Of a stretch of DNA of 42,756 bases, positions 1 through 9,276 are shown piece after piece. A program made the position numbers and the translations under genes. The number at the start of each line of letters is the position of its first letter. Position 1 is the first letter of the stretch. The stretch covers positions 1-42,756 of the forward strand of contig SHUD01000018.1 in NCBI GenBank assembly GCA_009697505.1. The letters run 5' to 3'. A model generated the notes under the pieces. It did not search any database. It worked only from the letters and a program-made list of their open reading frames with translations, and was not told the DNA's origin. The stretch is from Bryobacterales bacterium. Its GTDB lineage: Bacteria; Acidobacteriota; Terriglobia; Bryobacterales; Bryobacteraceae.

Positions 1-318
1 GCTGGGCCCGATCAGCGTGATGCCCGCCTGCTCGCAGGCTCCCGCGAACTCCGCATTCTCAGAGAGAAATCCATACCCCGGATGAATGGCGTCGGCCCCG
101 GCCCGGCGCGCCGCATCAAGTATCTTGTCAATGCGCAGATAGCTCTCCGCCGCCGGCGATGGCCCAATGGCGTAAGCCTCATCCGCCTTCAGCACATGCA
201 GCGCGCGGCGGTCCACCTCCGAGTACACTGCCACGCTGTTAATGCCCATCTCGCGGCAAGCGCGCATCACGCGCACCGCGATCTCCCCTCGGTTGGCAAT
301 CAGGATTTTCTTGAACAT
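1..318 (-). CDS. accC: Biotin carboxylase subunit of an acyl-CoA carboxylase, N-terminal part (cut by window edge)
   Basis: This is the first 106 residues of a biotin carboxylase, which carboxylates biotin with ATP and bicarbonate and passes the carboxyl group to a carboxyltransferase. The start ATG is the complement of 316-318. The family's opening [15 protein letters not shown] lies at residues 3-17 and [15 protein letters not shown] at 78-92, both hallmarks of the pre-ATP-grasp domain; the fragment ends in ITLIGPS. The ATP-grasp domain and any biotin carrier domain lie outside the window, so a stand-alone AccC cannot be told from a longer PccA/MccA-type alpha subunit. The carboxyltransferase gene about 1.1 kb upstream on the same strand (1443-3011) is the likely partner, which favours an acyl-CoA (propionyl- or methylcrotonyl-type) carboxylase. 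Confidence 0.93.
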   Translation of the reverse strand, partial: MFKKILIANRGEIAVRVMRACREMGINSVAVYSEVDRRALHVLKADEAYAIGPSPAAESYLRIDKILDAARRAGADAIHPGYGFLSENAEFAGACEQAGITLIGPS

Positions 319-406
319 TCTTTTGCTGATCCCTCAATTCCGGCTAAAATCACACGTGGCTGCGGAGAGCCTGACTGTCCGCCCGTGACTTCTTTGGAGG
401 ATTGCC

Positions 407-1441
407 ATGAACCGCATACTTTCGCTGGTCGCAACCGCACTGCTCCTGGTGGCCTGCAGCCAAGGCCCTGCTCCAGAACCTGCCCAGACCTCAAGCTATC
501 TAGATTACTCCAACCGCGATGATTTGCTGACCGGTGGCGTGAAGATGATCTCCATCCAGACGCCAAAGGGTGATTTCCGCGTGTGGACCAAGCGAGTCGG
601 CAATAACCCTCGCATCAAAGTGCTTCTGCTGCACGGCGGGCCTGGCGCCACCCACGAATACTTTGAGGCGTTCGACAGCTACTTCCCCAGTGCCGGCATC
701 GAGTACTACTACTACGACCAGCTCGGCTCGGCATTTAGCGATCAACCCGGCGACCCTTCGCTATGGGACTTGCCTCGCTTCGTGGAGGAAGTCGAGCAAG
801 TGCGCCAGGCGCTCAAGCTGGATAGGAGCAATTTCTATCTGCTCGGGCATTCCTGGGGCGGGGTTCTGGCCATGGAGTACGCACTCAAGTATCAGCAGAG
901 CCTGAAGGGGCTGGTGATCTCCAACATGATGGCCAGCTTTCCGGCGTACAACGAGTACGCGAAGAATACGCTCATGCCAGCCATGGACCCTGCGGTGCTG
1001 AAGGAAGTGCTCAGGTACGAAGCGGCAAAGGACTATGAGAATCCCAAGTACATGGAATTGCTCATTCCGAATTTCTACGAACAGCACATCCTGCGCATGC
1101 CAGCCGCCGAGTGGCCGGACCCGGTCAACCGTGCGTTCGCCAGACTGAATAAGAAGATTTACATCCCCATGCAAGGTCCCAGCGAAATGGGCGCCAGCGG
1201 CAAGCTGGGAAAGTGGGACCGCATGAACGACCTGGGCAAGATTGCCGTGCCCACTCTTGTCATTGGTGCGAAGCACGACACCATGGACCCAGCCTACATG
1301 GAAGCGATGTCCAAAGCTATTCCGGGCGCGCGATTTCTGCTTTGCCCGAATGGCAGCCACATGGCCATGTACGACGATCAGAAAACCTACTTCGGTGGTC
1401 TGACCAGCTTCATTCACGACGTGGACGCGGGCGGGAAGTAA
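407..1441 (+). CDS. Alpha/beta-hydrolase lipoprotein, proline iminopeptidase-like (S33 family)
   Basis: A 344-residue serine hydrolase. The N-terminus is a lipoprotein signal with lipobox L14-V-A-C17, so it is probably anchored in the envelope. HGGPG at 76-80 forms the oxyanion region typical of S33 prolyl aminopeptidases, YDQLGS follows near 103, and the nucleophile elbow is GHSWGG at 147-152 with Ser149. Asp291 (GAKHD) and His318 (NGSHM) complete the triad. The family removes N-terminal proline from peptides or hydrolyses related amides and esters; the true substrate is unknown. GGAGG at 396-400 lies 6 bases before the ATG. The gene lies on the opposite strand between the two carboxylase subunit genes and ends one base before the stop of the beta-subunit gene, so it is not part of that operon. 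Confidence 0.9.
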   Translation: MNRILSLVATALLLVACSQGPAPEPAQTSSYLDYSNRDDLLTGGVKMISIQTPKGDFRVWTKRVGNNPRIKVLLLHGGPGATHEYFEAFDSYFPSAGIEYYYYDQLGSAFSDQPGDPSLWDLPRFVEEVEQVRQALKLDRSNFYLLGHSWGGVLAMEYALKYQQSLKGLVISNMMASFPAYNEYAKNTLMPAMDPAVLKEVLRYEAAKDYENPKYMELLIPNFYEQHILRMPAAEWPDPVNRAFARLNKKIYIPMQGPSEMGASGKLGKWDRMNDLGKIAVPTLVIGAKHDTMDPAYMEAMSKAIPGARFLLCPNGSHMAMYDDQKTYFGGLTSFIHDVDAGGK

Positions 1442-1442
1442 T

Positions 1443-3011
<1,569 letters not shown>

Positions 3012-3090
3012 AAGCTGGTATTGTAAACGTCATTGGCTCCGGTGGAAAGAGCCGCTTCATTTCAGGTGCTCTACAGAGATCGGGATCAAT

Positions 3091-3513
3091 TCAGCGGACT
3101 CGCTCGATACCGCCTTGACGGGAGGGGCGTAAACCGCTCCAATGCTCACAGATCACGATGGAGTTAGAGGGCACCCTGGGGTCGTATTTCACGCTGGCGG
3201 TGTTGCCGGGACGGCAGTGCTCCGGGCGGATCAGCTGGTTCAGGCTGGAGACATCCTGCGCGGCGGTATATTTTACGCCCGACGCGCGGTAGGAGTAATA
3301 GAGAAGATTGCCGGCCGGGGAGCTTTCCGGTCCATCGAGCAACTCGGCATCTGCCAGCCGTCCGCGAGAGTGAACCGCGATTCGGCGGAGGCGTTCTTTT
3401 TCCTGGGGCGATTTTTTGCGCCTGCTCCGCAGCCAGAGACTCACTGCGGCGATCAGGGCTAGTGTGAATACACCAGCAGCCCACTGCCATCCGGGGGAAC
3501 GATGCTCGCTCAT
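3091..3513 (-). CDS. Small single-pass membrane protein of unknown function, DUF3592-like
   Basis: A 140-residue protein I cannot name. Residues about 11-28 form one membrane helix followed by a strongly basic stretch (RSRRKK), so the rest probably lies in the cytoplasm or at the membrane face. The C-terminal part (SVKYDPRVPSNSIVICEHW, about residues 107-125) resembles the end of DUF3592-type domains, where a VxYDPxNP motif is common; this is a resemblance, not proof. Its ATG overlaps the stop of the upstream lipoprotein gene by ATGA (3510-3513), so the two are probably translated together. The 79 bases between it and the carboxylase gene show nothing notable. Confidence 0.75.
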   Translation of the reverse strand: MSEHRSPGWQWAAGVFTLALIAAVSLWLRSRRKKSPQEKERLRRIAVHSRGRLADAELLDGPESSPAGNLLYYSYRASGVKYTAAQDVSSLNQLIRPEHCRPGNTASVKYDPRVPSNSIVICEHWSGLRPSRQGGIERVR

Positions 3514-4583
3514 TCGGTCTCGACGATCTCCTCGTTTGATGCCGGACCTTCATTGCCGGCAGCGTCCACGGCGGTAACCGTGTAACGATAGACGCGATGC
3601 AACTCCGCGCTTTCGTCTCGGGATAGAGAGATATCCAGCAATTCTGCGTTGAGCTTGCGGCGCGGCGTAGTTGATCCAGCGTCCAACTGCTCACGATACA
3701 CATTGTAACCCGCCAGATCGGTCTCCGCGTTTGGAGTCCACGCAAGTTCCACCGCACCGGTAACTGCGATGGCACGCAAGTTGGTCGGAGCGGCGGGCGC
3801 GAAGCGATCAAGCGCGATGGCTTCAATAGGAGTGGAGAGGGCAGTTACCGCGATCGAAACATCTGATGGCACGACAGCACGCACGGAATATTGGTAGCCT
3901 TGGCCAAAGATGATTTCGCGGTCTGAGTAGGAAGTGGAGTGGGACTTCCCGATGCTTTCCGGTGGGCCTTGCAAACTCCGTCCGCTGCGGAAAATTTCAT
4001 ACTCAACGTTGCCGGCGCTGGGCACGCCGAACTCGGAATACAGAGATGGACTCCAAGTCAACTCCACCGCTCTTTCCGTCACGGTGGCGGAGAGGTCAGC
4101 AGGCACACCTGGCAGGCTGACGACATCAATGGCAATCACGTTGGACAAGCCGGCGTCTACAGCGCGATTGTTTTTTGTACGCACCGCCAGCCAGGCACGT
4201 TTGGTGATGTGTTCCCGGCCCAGCTCAATCCGATGGCCGATTTCCATGGTCCCTTGGGGAATCTCCGGCGCGGTCCACGTGTGCATGAGTGTGCCTTGCG
4301 CAGCAATATTCGGCTGAGGTTCGCTTGGGGAAGTGTAGACAACCAGCAGTTCAATACGCCCCATGCGCCGAGGGCGTGTGCCCTCGGTGGTGAGCTGCGG
4401 AACGGGGAAGCGGATCATGATTGCCCTGCCTTCCTGGTGGGCGGTGAGGCCGGAGACGGGTGCGGGAATCTCCAACAGGGGGGGCATCGGCTCGCCGGGA
4501 ACCGCGCAGCCAATGGTAAGCAGCAGCAACGTTAGAAGCGGAGTGGCGACCAGATTTGCTTTGCGCGTCAAAGAGGATGCCAA
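3510..4583 (-). CDS. Lipoprotein with fibronectin type III domains
   Basis: A 357-residue exported protein. The N-terminus is basic, then leucine-rich, and ends in a lipobox L-T-I-G-C at about residues 22-26, predicting a lipid-anchored envelope protein. Two fibronectin type III-like modules follow: one from about residue 160 (PADLSATVTERAVELTWSPS), one from about 262 (APTNLRAIAVTGAVELAWTP) with AGYNVYRE and YRYTVTAVDAAGNEGPAS, the classic FnIII closing strand. A related but weaker module fills residues about 40-150. No catalytic motif is seen; a binding or scaffold role is inferred. It lies 90 bases downstream of hslU and overlaps the following small membrane protein gene by 4 bases. Confidence 0.85.
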   Translation of the reverse strand: MASSLTRKANLVATPLLTLLLLTIGCAVPGEPMPPLLEIPAPVSGLTAHQEGRAIMIRFPVPQLTTEGTRPRRMGRIELLVVYTSPSEPQPNIAAQGTLMHTWTAPEIPQGTMEIGHRIELGREHITKRAWLAVRTKNNRAVDAGLSNVIAIDVVSLPGVPADLSATVTERAVELTWSPSLYSEFGVPSAGNVEYEIFRSGRSLQGPPESIGKSHSTSYSDREIIFGQGYQYSVRAVVPSDVSIAVTALSTPIEAIALDRFAPAAPTNLRAIAVTGAVELAWTPNAETDLAGYNVYREQLDAGSTTPRRKLNAELLDISLSRDESAELHRVYRYTVTAVDAAGNEGPASNEEIVETE

Positions 4584-4630
4584 TGGAATTTAGGTGTTGT
4601 GCAAAAGAGTTTCCGGATCAGCAGCCGACA

Positions 4631-4658
4631 GCAGATCCTTCGCTGCGCTCAGGATGAC
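4631..4658. repeat. Single arm of the GTCATCCTGAGCG-type repeat
   Basis: The 28 bases downstream of hslU match one arm of the perfect hairpin at 9144-9222 with small differences (for example GCTGCGCTC for GCTACGCTC). No partner arm is seen nearby, so it is an orphan half-element. Confidence 0.7.
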
Positions 4659-4673
4659 AGCAAAAATAAATGC

Positions 4674-6146
4674 CTACAGGATATAGCGGCTCAAGTCCTG
4701 ATTCTTCACGATTTCGGCCAATTGCTTTTGCACGTAAGCCGTATCGATTTCGACATTCTTTTCGACCAGGTCCGGTCCTTCGAAACTAAGCTCGTCGAGC
4801 AAGCGCTCCATGATCGTGTGCAGGCGGCGCGCGCCGATGTTTTCGGTCTGTTCATTGACCAGAGCGGCGAACCGTGCGATCTCCTGAAGCGACTCGTCGG
4901 TGAACTTCAGCTTGATCCCCTCGGTATCGAGCAGGGCGATGTACTGCTTGATGAGCGCGCTCTTCGGCTCCGTGAGGATGCGCACAAAATCATGCACCGT
5001 AAGCGAGTTCAGCTCGACGCGAATGGGGAAGCGGCCCTGCAATTCGGGAATCAGATCAGACGGCTTGCTGACGTGGAACGCGCCGGCGGCGATGAACAGG
5101 ATGTGATCGGTGCGAATCATCCCGTAACGCGTGTTGACGGTGGTGCCTTCCACGATGGGCAGAATGTCGCGCTGCACGCCTTCGCGTGAGACGTCCGGGC
5201 CGTGCCCGCTCTCACGACCGGCGATCTTGTCGATCTCATCGACGAAGATGATGCCGCTCTGCTCGGCGCGCTCGACAGCGACGCGGGTAACCTGGTCCAT
5301 ATCGACCAGCTTCGATTCCTCTTCCTGAATCAAATAATCGAAGGCCTCATCCACGCGCATCTTGCGCTTCTTGGTCTTCTGGCCGAAGAAGCCCGGCAGC
5401 ATGTCCTTGATGTTGATGTCCATCTCTTCGATGCCAGCGTTGGTGATGATCTCGAAGGCCGGGACGTTGCGCTCGCGGACATCAATCTCCACCATGCGTT
5501 CGTCCAGCTTCCCGTCGCGCAATTGCTGGCGCAGTTTCTCGCGGCTGCGGAGATGGCTGTCGCTATCGGCGGAAAGCGGTGTTTCGCCAGTGGCAGTAAT
5601 TACAGTGGTTTCAACCGGGATGGGAGGCAGCAGCAGATCGAGCACGCGCTCCTCGGCGTTGGCCTCGGCTTTGTCGCCCACTTCGTCGAGCTTTTCTTCG
5701 CGCACCATGTCAATGGAAATTTCCACCAGGTCGCGGATCATGGACTCCACATCGCGGCCCACGTAGCCGACCTCCGTGAACTTGGAGGCTTCCACTTTCA
5801 AGAACGGCGAGCCGGCCAGCCGCGCGAGGCGGCGCGCGATCTCCGTCTTGCCGACGCCCGTCGGCCCAATCATGATGATGTTCTTGGGCATGACCTCTTC
5901 GGCCAGTTCCGGAGTGAGTTTCTGGCGGCGGAACCGGTTGCGCAGCGCGATGGCCACAGCACGTTTGGCGGCGTGCTGGCCCACCACGAACTTATCGAGT
6001 TCGCGGACAATCTCGCGCGGCGTCATCTCGTCAAGCGAAACGTCCGCCACCACCGTGCCGGGATTGTCTTCAAGGCCGGACTCGCCGGAGATGCCGGGTG
6101 GCATGATCGGCGGAATGTCGCTCGTCGGAATGGTATCGGAGTTCAT
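4674..6146 (-). CDS. hslU: ATP-dependent protease ATPase subunit HslU (ClpY)
   Basis: HslU is the AAA+ unfoldase ring that feeds proteins into the HslV peptidase in the cytoplasm. The 490 residues show the family start [17 protein letters not shown] at 41-57, Walker A GPTGVGKT at 94-101, the pore loop GYVGRD at 127-132, the intermediate (I) domain about 140-270, Walker B VDEID at 302-306, and the canonical C-terminal tail LSRYIL that inserts into HslV. Residues 1-40 are an unusual proline- and acid-rich extension. An internal ATG at codon 41 (6024-6026) would give a normal 450-residue protein, but the upstream ATG begins only 2 bases after the hslV stop, which favours coupled translation from there. 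Confidence 0.97.
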   Translation of the reverse strand: MNSDTIPTSDIPPIMPPGISGESGLEDNPGTVVADVSLDEMTPREIVRELDKFVVGQHAAKRAVAIALRNRFRRQKLTPELAEEVMPKNIIMIGPTGVGKTEIARRLARLAGSPFLKVEASKFTEVGYVGRDVESMIRDLVEISIDMVREEKLDEVGDKAEANAEERVLDLLLPPIPVETTVITATGETPLSADSDSHLRSREKLRQQLRDGKLDERMVEIDVRERNVPAFEIITNAGIEEMDINIKDMLPGFFGQKTKKRKMRVDEAFDYLIQEEESKLVDMDQVTRVAVERAEQSGIIFVDEIDKIAGRESGHGPDVSREGVQRDILPIVEGTTVNTRYGMIRTDHILFIAAGAFHVSKPSDLIPELQGRFPIRVELNSLTVHDFVRILTEPKSALIKQYIALLDTEGIKLKFTDESLQEIARFAALVNEQTENIGARRLHTIMERLLDELSFEGPDLVEKNVEIDTAYVQKQLAEIVKNQDLSRYIL

Positions 6147-6148
6147 AG

Positions 6149-6739
6149 TTAAAGTTCTTCAATTGTCACGTTTTCGTTGGTATAGATGCAGACCCTGCCC
6201 GCAATGTGCATGGCCTCTTCGGCAATCTGCCGTGCCGGCAGTTGAGTATGGGCCAACAACGCCTTGGCTGCGGCGGAGGCCACTGATCCACCGCTGCCAA
6301 TAGCGGCGATGCCGTCGTCCGGTTCAATGATATCGCCCTGGCCGCTCAGCAGGAAGGTATTTTTAGCGTCGGCCACCAGCAGCAGGGCTTCAAGATGACG
6401 CAGCGCACGATCCGTGCGCCAATCCTTGGCGAGCTCCACGGCGGCGCGGCTGAGAATACCGTTGAATTGCTCGAGCTTGGTCTCAAAGCGCGAAAACAGC
6501 GCGAAGGCGTCGGCGGTGGACCCGGCGAACCCGGCGAGAATCTGCTCGTTATATAAACGGCGAATCTTTCGTGCGGTATGCTTGATGACGTGGTCGCCGA
6601 GTGTAACCTGACCATCGCCGGCCATGACGATTTTGTCGTCGCGCCGGACACATATAACCGTAGTTGATCGTATCAGTCGCGGCTTCCGTTGTGTCTGATT
6701 CTGGATAGGGGGCATGAAATCGTGGGTGCCGTGCGGCAT
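6149..6739 (-). CDS. hslV: ATP-dependent protease peptidase subunit HslV (ClpQ)
   Basis: HslV is the proteasome-like N-terminal threonine peptidase that partners HslU. The core opens with [10 protein letters not shown], then the conserved [20 protein letters not shown] and [15 protein letters not shown]. The first Thr of STTV should become the catalytic N-terminus, so a propeptide must be removed: about 25 residues from the ATG at 6737-6739, or 17 from the ATG at 6713-6715. A TTG at 6800-6802 is also in frame but unlikely. AAGGAG abuts the 6739 start with no spacer, and a promoter-like pair just upstream (6747-6775) would make that start nearly leaderless, so the choice between the two ATGs is open. 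hslU follows after 2 bases. Confidence 0.95.
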   Translation of the reverse strand: MPHGTHDFMPPIQNQTQRKPRLIRSTTVICVRRDDKIVMAGDGQVTLGDHVIKHTARKIRRLYNEQILAGFAGSTADAFALFSRFETKLEQFNGILSRAAVELAKDWRTDRALRHLEALLLVADAKNTFLLSGQGDIIEPDDGIAAIGSGGSVASAAAKALLAHTQLPARQIAEEAMHIAGRVCIYTNENVTIEEL

Positions 6740-6746
6740 CTCCTTA

Positions 6747-6775
6747 ACTATCGAAGCTATCGTAAATCGCCGCAA
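6747..6775 (-). promoter_or_regulatory. Candidate promoter for hslVU
   Basis: Reading the minus strand, TTGCGG (6770-6775) is followed after 17 bases by GATAGT (6747-6752). The predicted transcription start falls within a few bases of the ATG at 6739. Seen by eye only. Confidence 0.3.
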
Positions 6776-6836
6776 GGCGCAAGCCACGCGGATAGATAAC
6801 AATTGGATTGTGCTTGTGGAGCAGGGAAGTGAATCA

Positions 6837-7067
6837 ATGCATCTGGACGCTTTGAGCTTATTCGGCTTGTTCGCAGTAACGTTGATGTTGGTTACCTACG
6901 CGCTTGAAAATCGCAGCCCATGGTATGTTTTGGCCTTCGCGGGAGCCTGCCTGCTGGGCTCTGTCTACGGGTTTCGGCAAGGGGCTTGGCCGTTTGGGAT
7001 GGTCGAGGCCGTGTGGTCTGTGGTGGCCGCCCGCCGTTGGTGGACGCTGCGAGTTTCACGGAAATAA
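6837..7067 (+). CDS. Small two- or three-helix membrane protein, CBU_0592-like
   Basis: A 76-residue membrane protein. I chose the ATG at 6837 because the reading frame upstream of it overlaps hslV and looks non-coding. Hydrophobic segments cover about residues 6-22 and 28-45, and the C-terminal third carries the motif [17 protein letters not shown], close to the FxEAVWxxxALxRW pattern of the CBU_0592 family of uncharacterised inner-membrane proteins. Function is unknown. It is divergent from hslV and immediately precedes the amidohydrolase block. A weak purine-rich sequence (AGGGAAG) precedes the start. Confidence 0.65.
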   Translation: MHLDALSLFGLFAVTLMLVTYALENRSPWYVLAFAGACLLGSVYGFRQGAWPFGMVEAVWSVVAARRWWTLRVSRK

Positions 7068-7097
7068 TTGACTCCATCCAGAGTGGTGTGATATACC
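7068..7097 (+). promoter_or_regulatory. Candidate promoter of the first amidohydrolase gene
   Basis: TTGACT at 7068-7073 and TATACC at 7092-7097 are 18 bases apart, and TGA directly before TATACC gives an extended -10 (TGn). The element starts right after the stop of the small membrane protein gene, about 100 bases before the start at 7174. Confidence 0.45.
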
Positions 7098-7173
7098 CCG
7101 TGGCGGGTAGTGTTTCTGTGGGATTCACGGGGTGGATCAACAGAGGATTACTAGCGTTTCAGGGAGGTACGTG

Positions 7174-9132
7174 ATGCATCGAATACTGGCAAGCATTAGC
7201 GCGGCACTGTTGACGATATTTACGCTGATCGCGGCGACAGGGATGGTCCCTCAGGTCGCGGCGCAGCAGGCCGACATCGTGCTGCACAACGGCAAGGTGC
7301 TGACCGTGGACAAGAGCTTCTCCATCGCGCAGGCGGTGGCGGTTACCGGCAACAAAATTTCAGCGGTGGGGACGAACGAAGCCGTGCTGGCCTCCGCCGG
7401 GCCTAACACGCAGAAGATCGACTTGAAGGGCCGCACCGTGATTCCGGGGCTGATCGATACGCACCTGCACATTACCGGCCCCGGCCCCTACTTCAGCATG
7501 AAGGTCGTGCCGGTAGAAAAACGGCGTAACTTCGTGGTCGACTGGCGCGGCGTGAAGACCAAGGAAGATGTGCTGAACCAGATTCGCACCATCATGGCGC
7601 GCTACAAGATTCCCAAAGGCGAATGGATCGCGTTTTCCAATCAACTGTCCTTTGCCGGGCTGACCGGGGACATCGGCGCCAAGACGGCCCACGCCAAGAT
7701 TCTCTATGACGACATGACCCGCTACGATCTCGACAAAGTGGTCCCGGATAACCCGGCCATGTTTACCATGGGCGTCCCCGACGAGAATGCCATGTTCGTC
7801 AACAGCCGGGCCATAGAGATTCTGTGGGCCAAGCACGGCAACTTCATCAAGAAGTATGGACGCTTCTGGATCGACAACGGCGGCCAGCCCGACGGGCACC
7901 TGGAGCCGCCGGCCACGCGCCTGATGCTGAATCTCTACGCGCCCACGCTGACGCCGGAGGAGATGGCTCCGGGCACGCTGAACCGGCTGGAAGAGTTGAG
8001 CGCGCAAGGGCACACCACCATCTCCACCAAGATGCGCGTCAACGGCACGGACGCCTATAAGCTGCTTGAGAAAGCTGGCACGCAGCCTGTTCGGCTGGGC
8101 TACGGGCATGGCTGGGACTTCTTCGGCAGCGTCGAGGACATGAGCGAACTGAAGCAGTTCGCCAACATGATGGGCAGTGGCACGGATATGAACTGGGTAA
8201 CGTCCGTCTCGCCGTCCTCGGTGGATGGCGCCAGCACGCGCGCCTGCACCAATCAGAAACGCACCAAGGCGTTTGGCGCCATCGACGATTGGTTCCCCGT
8301 GGGCCAGTGCCACACCGACAACGAGTATCGCGGCGGCAGCAAGCGGCCCGCCAACATCGCCGGCAATTACTTCGCGGACTGGATCATGGCCATGCCCAAT
8401 TTCAACCTGCGGCTGGCCAACGATCACGTCGCCGGCGACCGCTCGGTGGCCAACCTGCTGGGCATGGTCGAGCGCATTCAAGCGCAGAAAGGCAAGGACG
8501 CCACCAAGAACTGGGGCTTCGACCATTGCACGATGGTCGATCCCAAGGACTTCGCGCGCGCCGCGCGGCTCGGCGTGATGTTCAGTTGCGCGCCGAAATA
8601 CATTCAGGATGTGGCTCCATTCGCGGAGAACTCCTACGGCGCTCAGGTGGCCAACACGTTTGTGGTGCCCGCTAAGAGCCTGATCAAGGCGGGCGCGCGG
8701 GTGGTCTATGAAGCCGATCGCGACACTTATGCATGGGAGGACCTTGAACTCTTCCTGACGCGCAAGGCAGAGAACGGCAAGGTCTATGGTCCGCAGGAGA
8801 AGCTGAATAAAGAGGAGACGCTGCGCACGATTACCAGTTGGGCGTCGGAGTATCTGCTGAAGCCGGAGAAGATCGGCACGCTGGAAGTTGGCAAACTGGC
8901 CGATATTGTGGTGATTGACAAGGATTATCTGACCATTCCCGACGAGCAGGTCAGCGAGATTCAGGCGCTGCTGACCGTCTTCAACGGCAAAATGGTTTTC
9001 GTGAACACCAGCTTCGCCAATGAATACAACCTGCGGCCGGCGGGAGCGATTGTCAGCACCTTCAAGGAGCTGAAGGCGCGCCGCCCGGTACGCAGCATTG
9101 AAGACCAGATGGTCGGAGAAGGCGGCGGGTAG
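7174..9132 (+). CDS. Exported YtcJ-like amidohydrolase (amidohydrolase 3 family), copy 1
   Basis: A 652-residue metal-dependent hydrolase. The start at 7174 is chosen over an in-frame GTG at 7132 because AGGGAGG (7161-7167) precedes it and the protein then opens with a clean signal peptide (residues 1-30, cut near VAA-QQ). The amidohydrolase core begins with ADIVLHNGKVLTVD; GLIDTHLH gives ligands His97 and His99. YtcJ-type later ligands are visible: NDHVAGDRS (His418), FDHC (His451) and YEADRD (Asp515). The family cleaves C-N bonds of amides, often N-acyl or cyclic ones; the substrate here is unknown. A segment with RACTNQKR and GQCHTD (about 357-382) is shared with copies 3 and 4. First gene of a run of three. 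Confidence 0.88.
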   Translation: MHRILASISAALLTIFTLIAATGMVPQVAAQQADIVLHNGKVLTVDKSFSIAQAVAVTGNKISAVGTNEAVLASAGPNTQKIDLKGRTVIPGLIDTHLHITGPGPYFSMKVVPVEKRRNFVVDWRGVKTKEDVLNQIRTIMARYKIPKGEWIAFSNQLSFAGLTGDIGAKTAHAKILYDDMTRYDLDKVVPDNPAMFTMGVPDENAMFVNSRAIEILWAKHGNFIKKYGRFWIDNGGQPDGHLEPPATRLMLNLYAPTLTPEEMAPGTLNRLEELSAQGHTTISTKMRVNGTDAYKLLEKAGTQPVRLGYGHGWDFFGSVEDMSELKQFANMMGSGTDMNWVTSVSPSSVDGASTRACTNQKRTKAFGAIDDWFPVGQCHTDNEYRGGSKRPANIAGNYFADWIMAMPNFNLRLANDHVAGDRSVANLLGMVERIQAQKGKDATKNWGFDHCTMVDPKDFARAARLGVMFSCAPKYIQDVAPFAENSYGAQVANTFVVPAKSLIKAGARVVYEADRDTYAWEDLELFLTRKAENGKVYGPQEKLNKEETLRTITSWASEYLLKPEKIGTLEVGKLADIVVIDKDYLTIPDEQVSEIQALLTVFNGKMVFVNTSFANEYNLRPAGAIVSTFKELKARRPVRSIEDQMVGEGGG

Positions 9133-9143
9133 TTTTTTTTGGT

Positions 9144-9222
9144 GTCATCCTGAGCGTAGCGAAGGACCTGCTTTTCATTCAGTCACGGACAAAAGCAGGT
9201 CCTTCGCTACGCTCAGGATGAC
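9144..9222. repeat. Perfect 32-bp inverted repeat, GTCATCCTGAGCG family
   Basis: Arms 9144-9175 and 9191-9222 are exact reverse complements over 32 bases around a 15-base loop. It lies between amidohydrolase genes 1 and 2. Related single arms are at 4631-4658 and 37992-38029. Such a stem could end or stabilise transcripts, but there is no T-run after the right arm. Confidence 0.92.
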
Positions 9223-9276
9223 AATCATTTAAGCTGACTATGATTGTGAAGTCTTGTGAAATCGCGGAGTGAAGAA

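Noticed and set aside
9132-9140. T-run after amidohydrolase 1 as a terminator
   Set aside because: The eight T residues come before the hairpin, not after it, so they do not form a standard rho-independent terminator on the plus strand.
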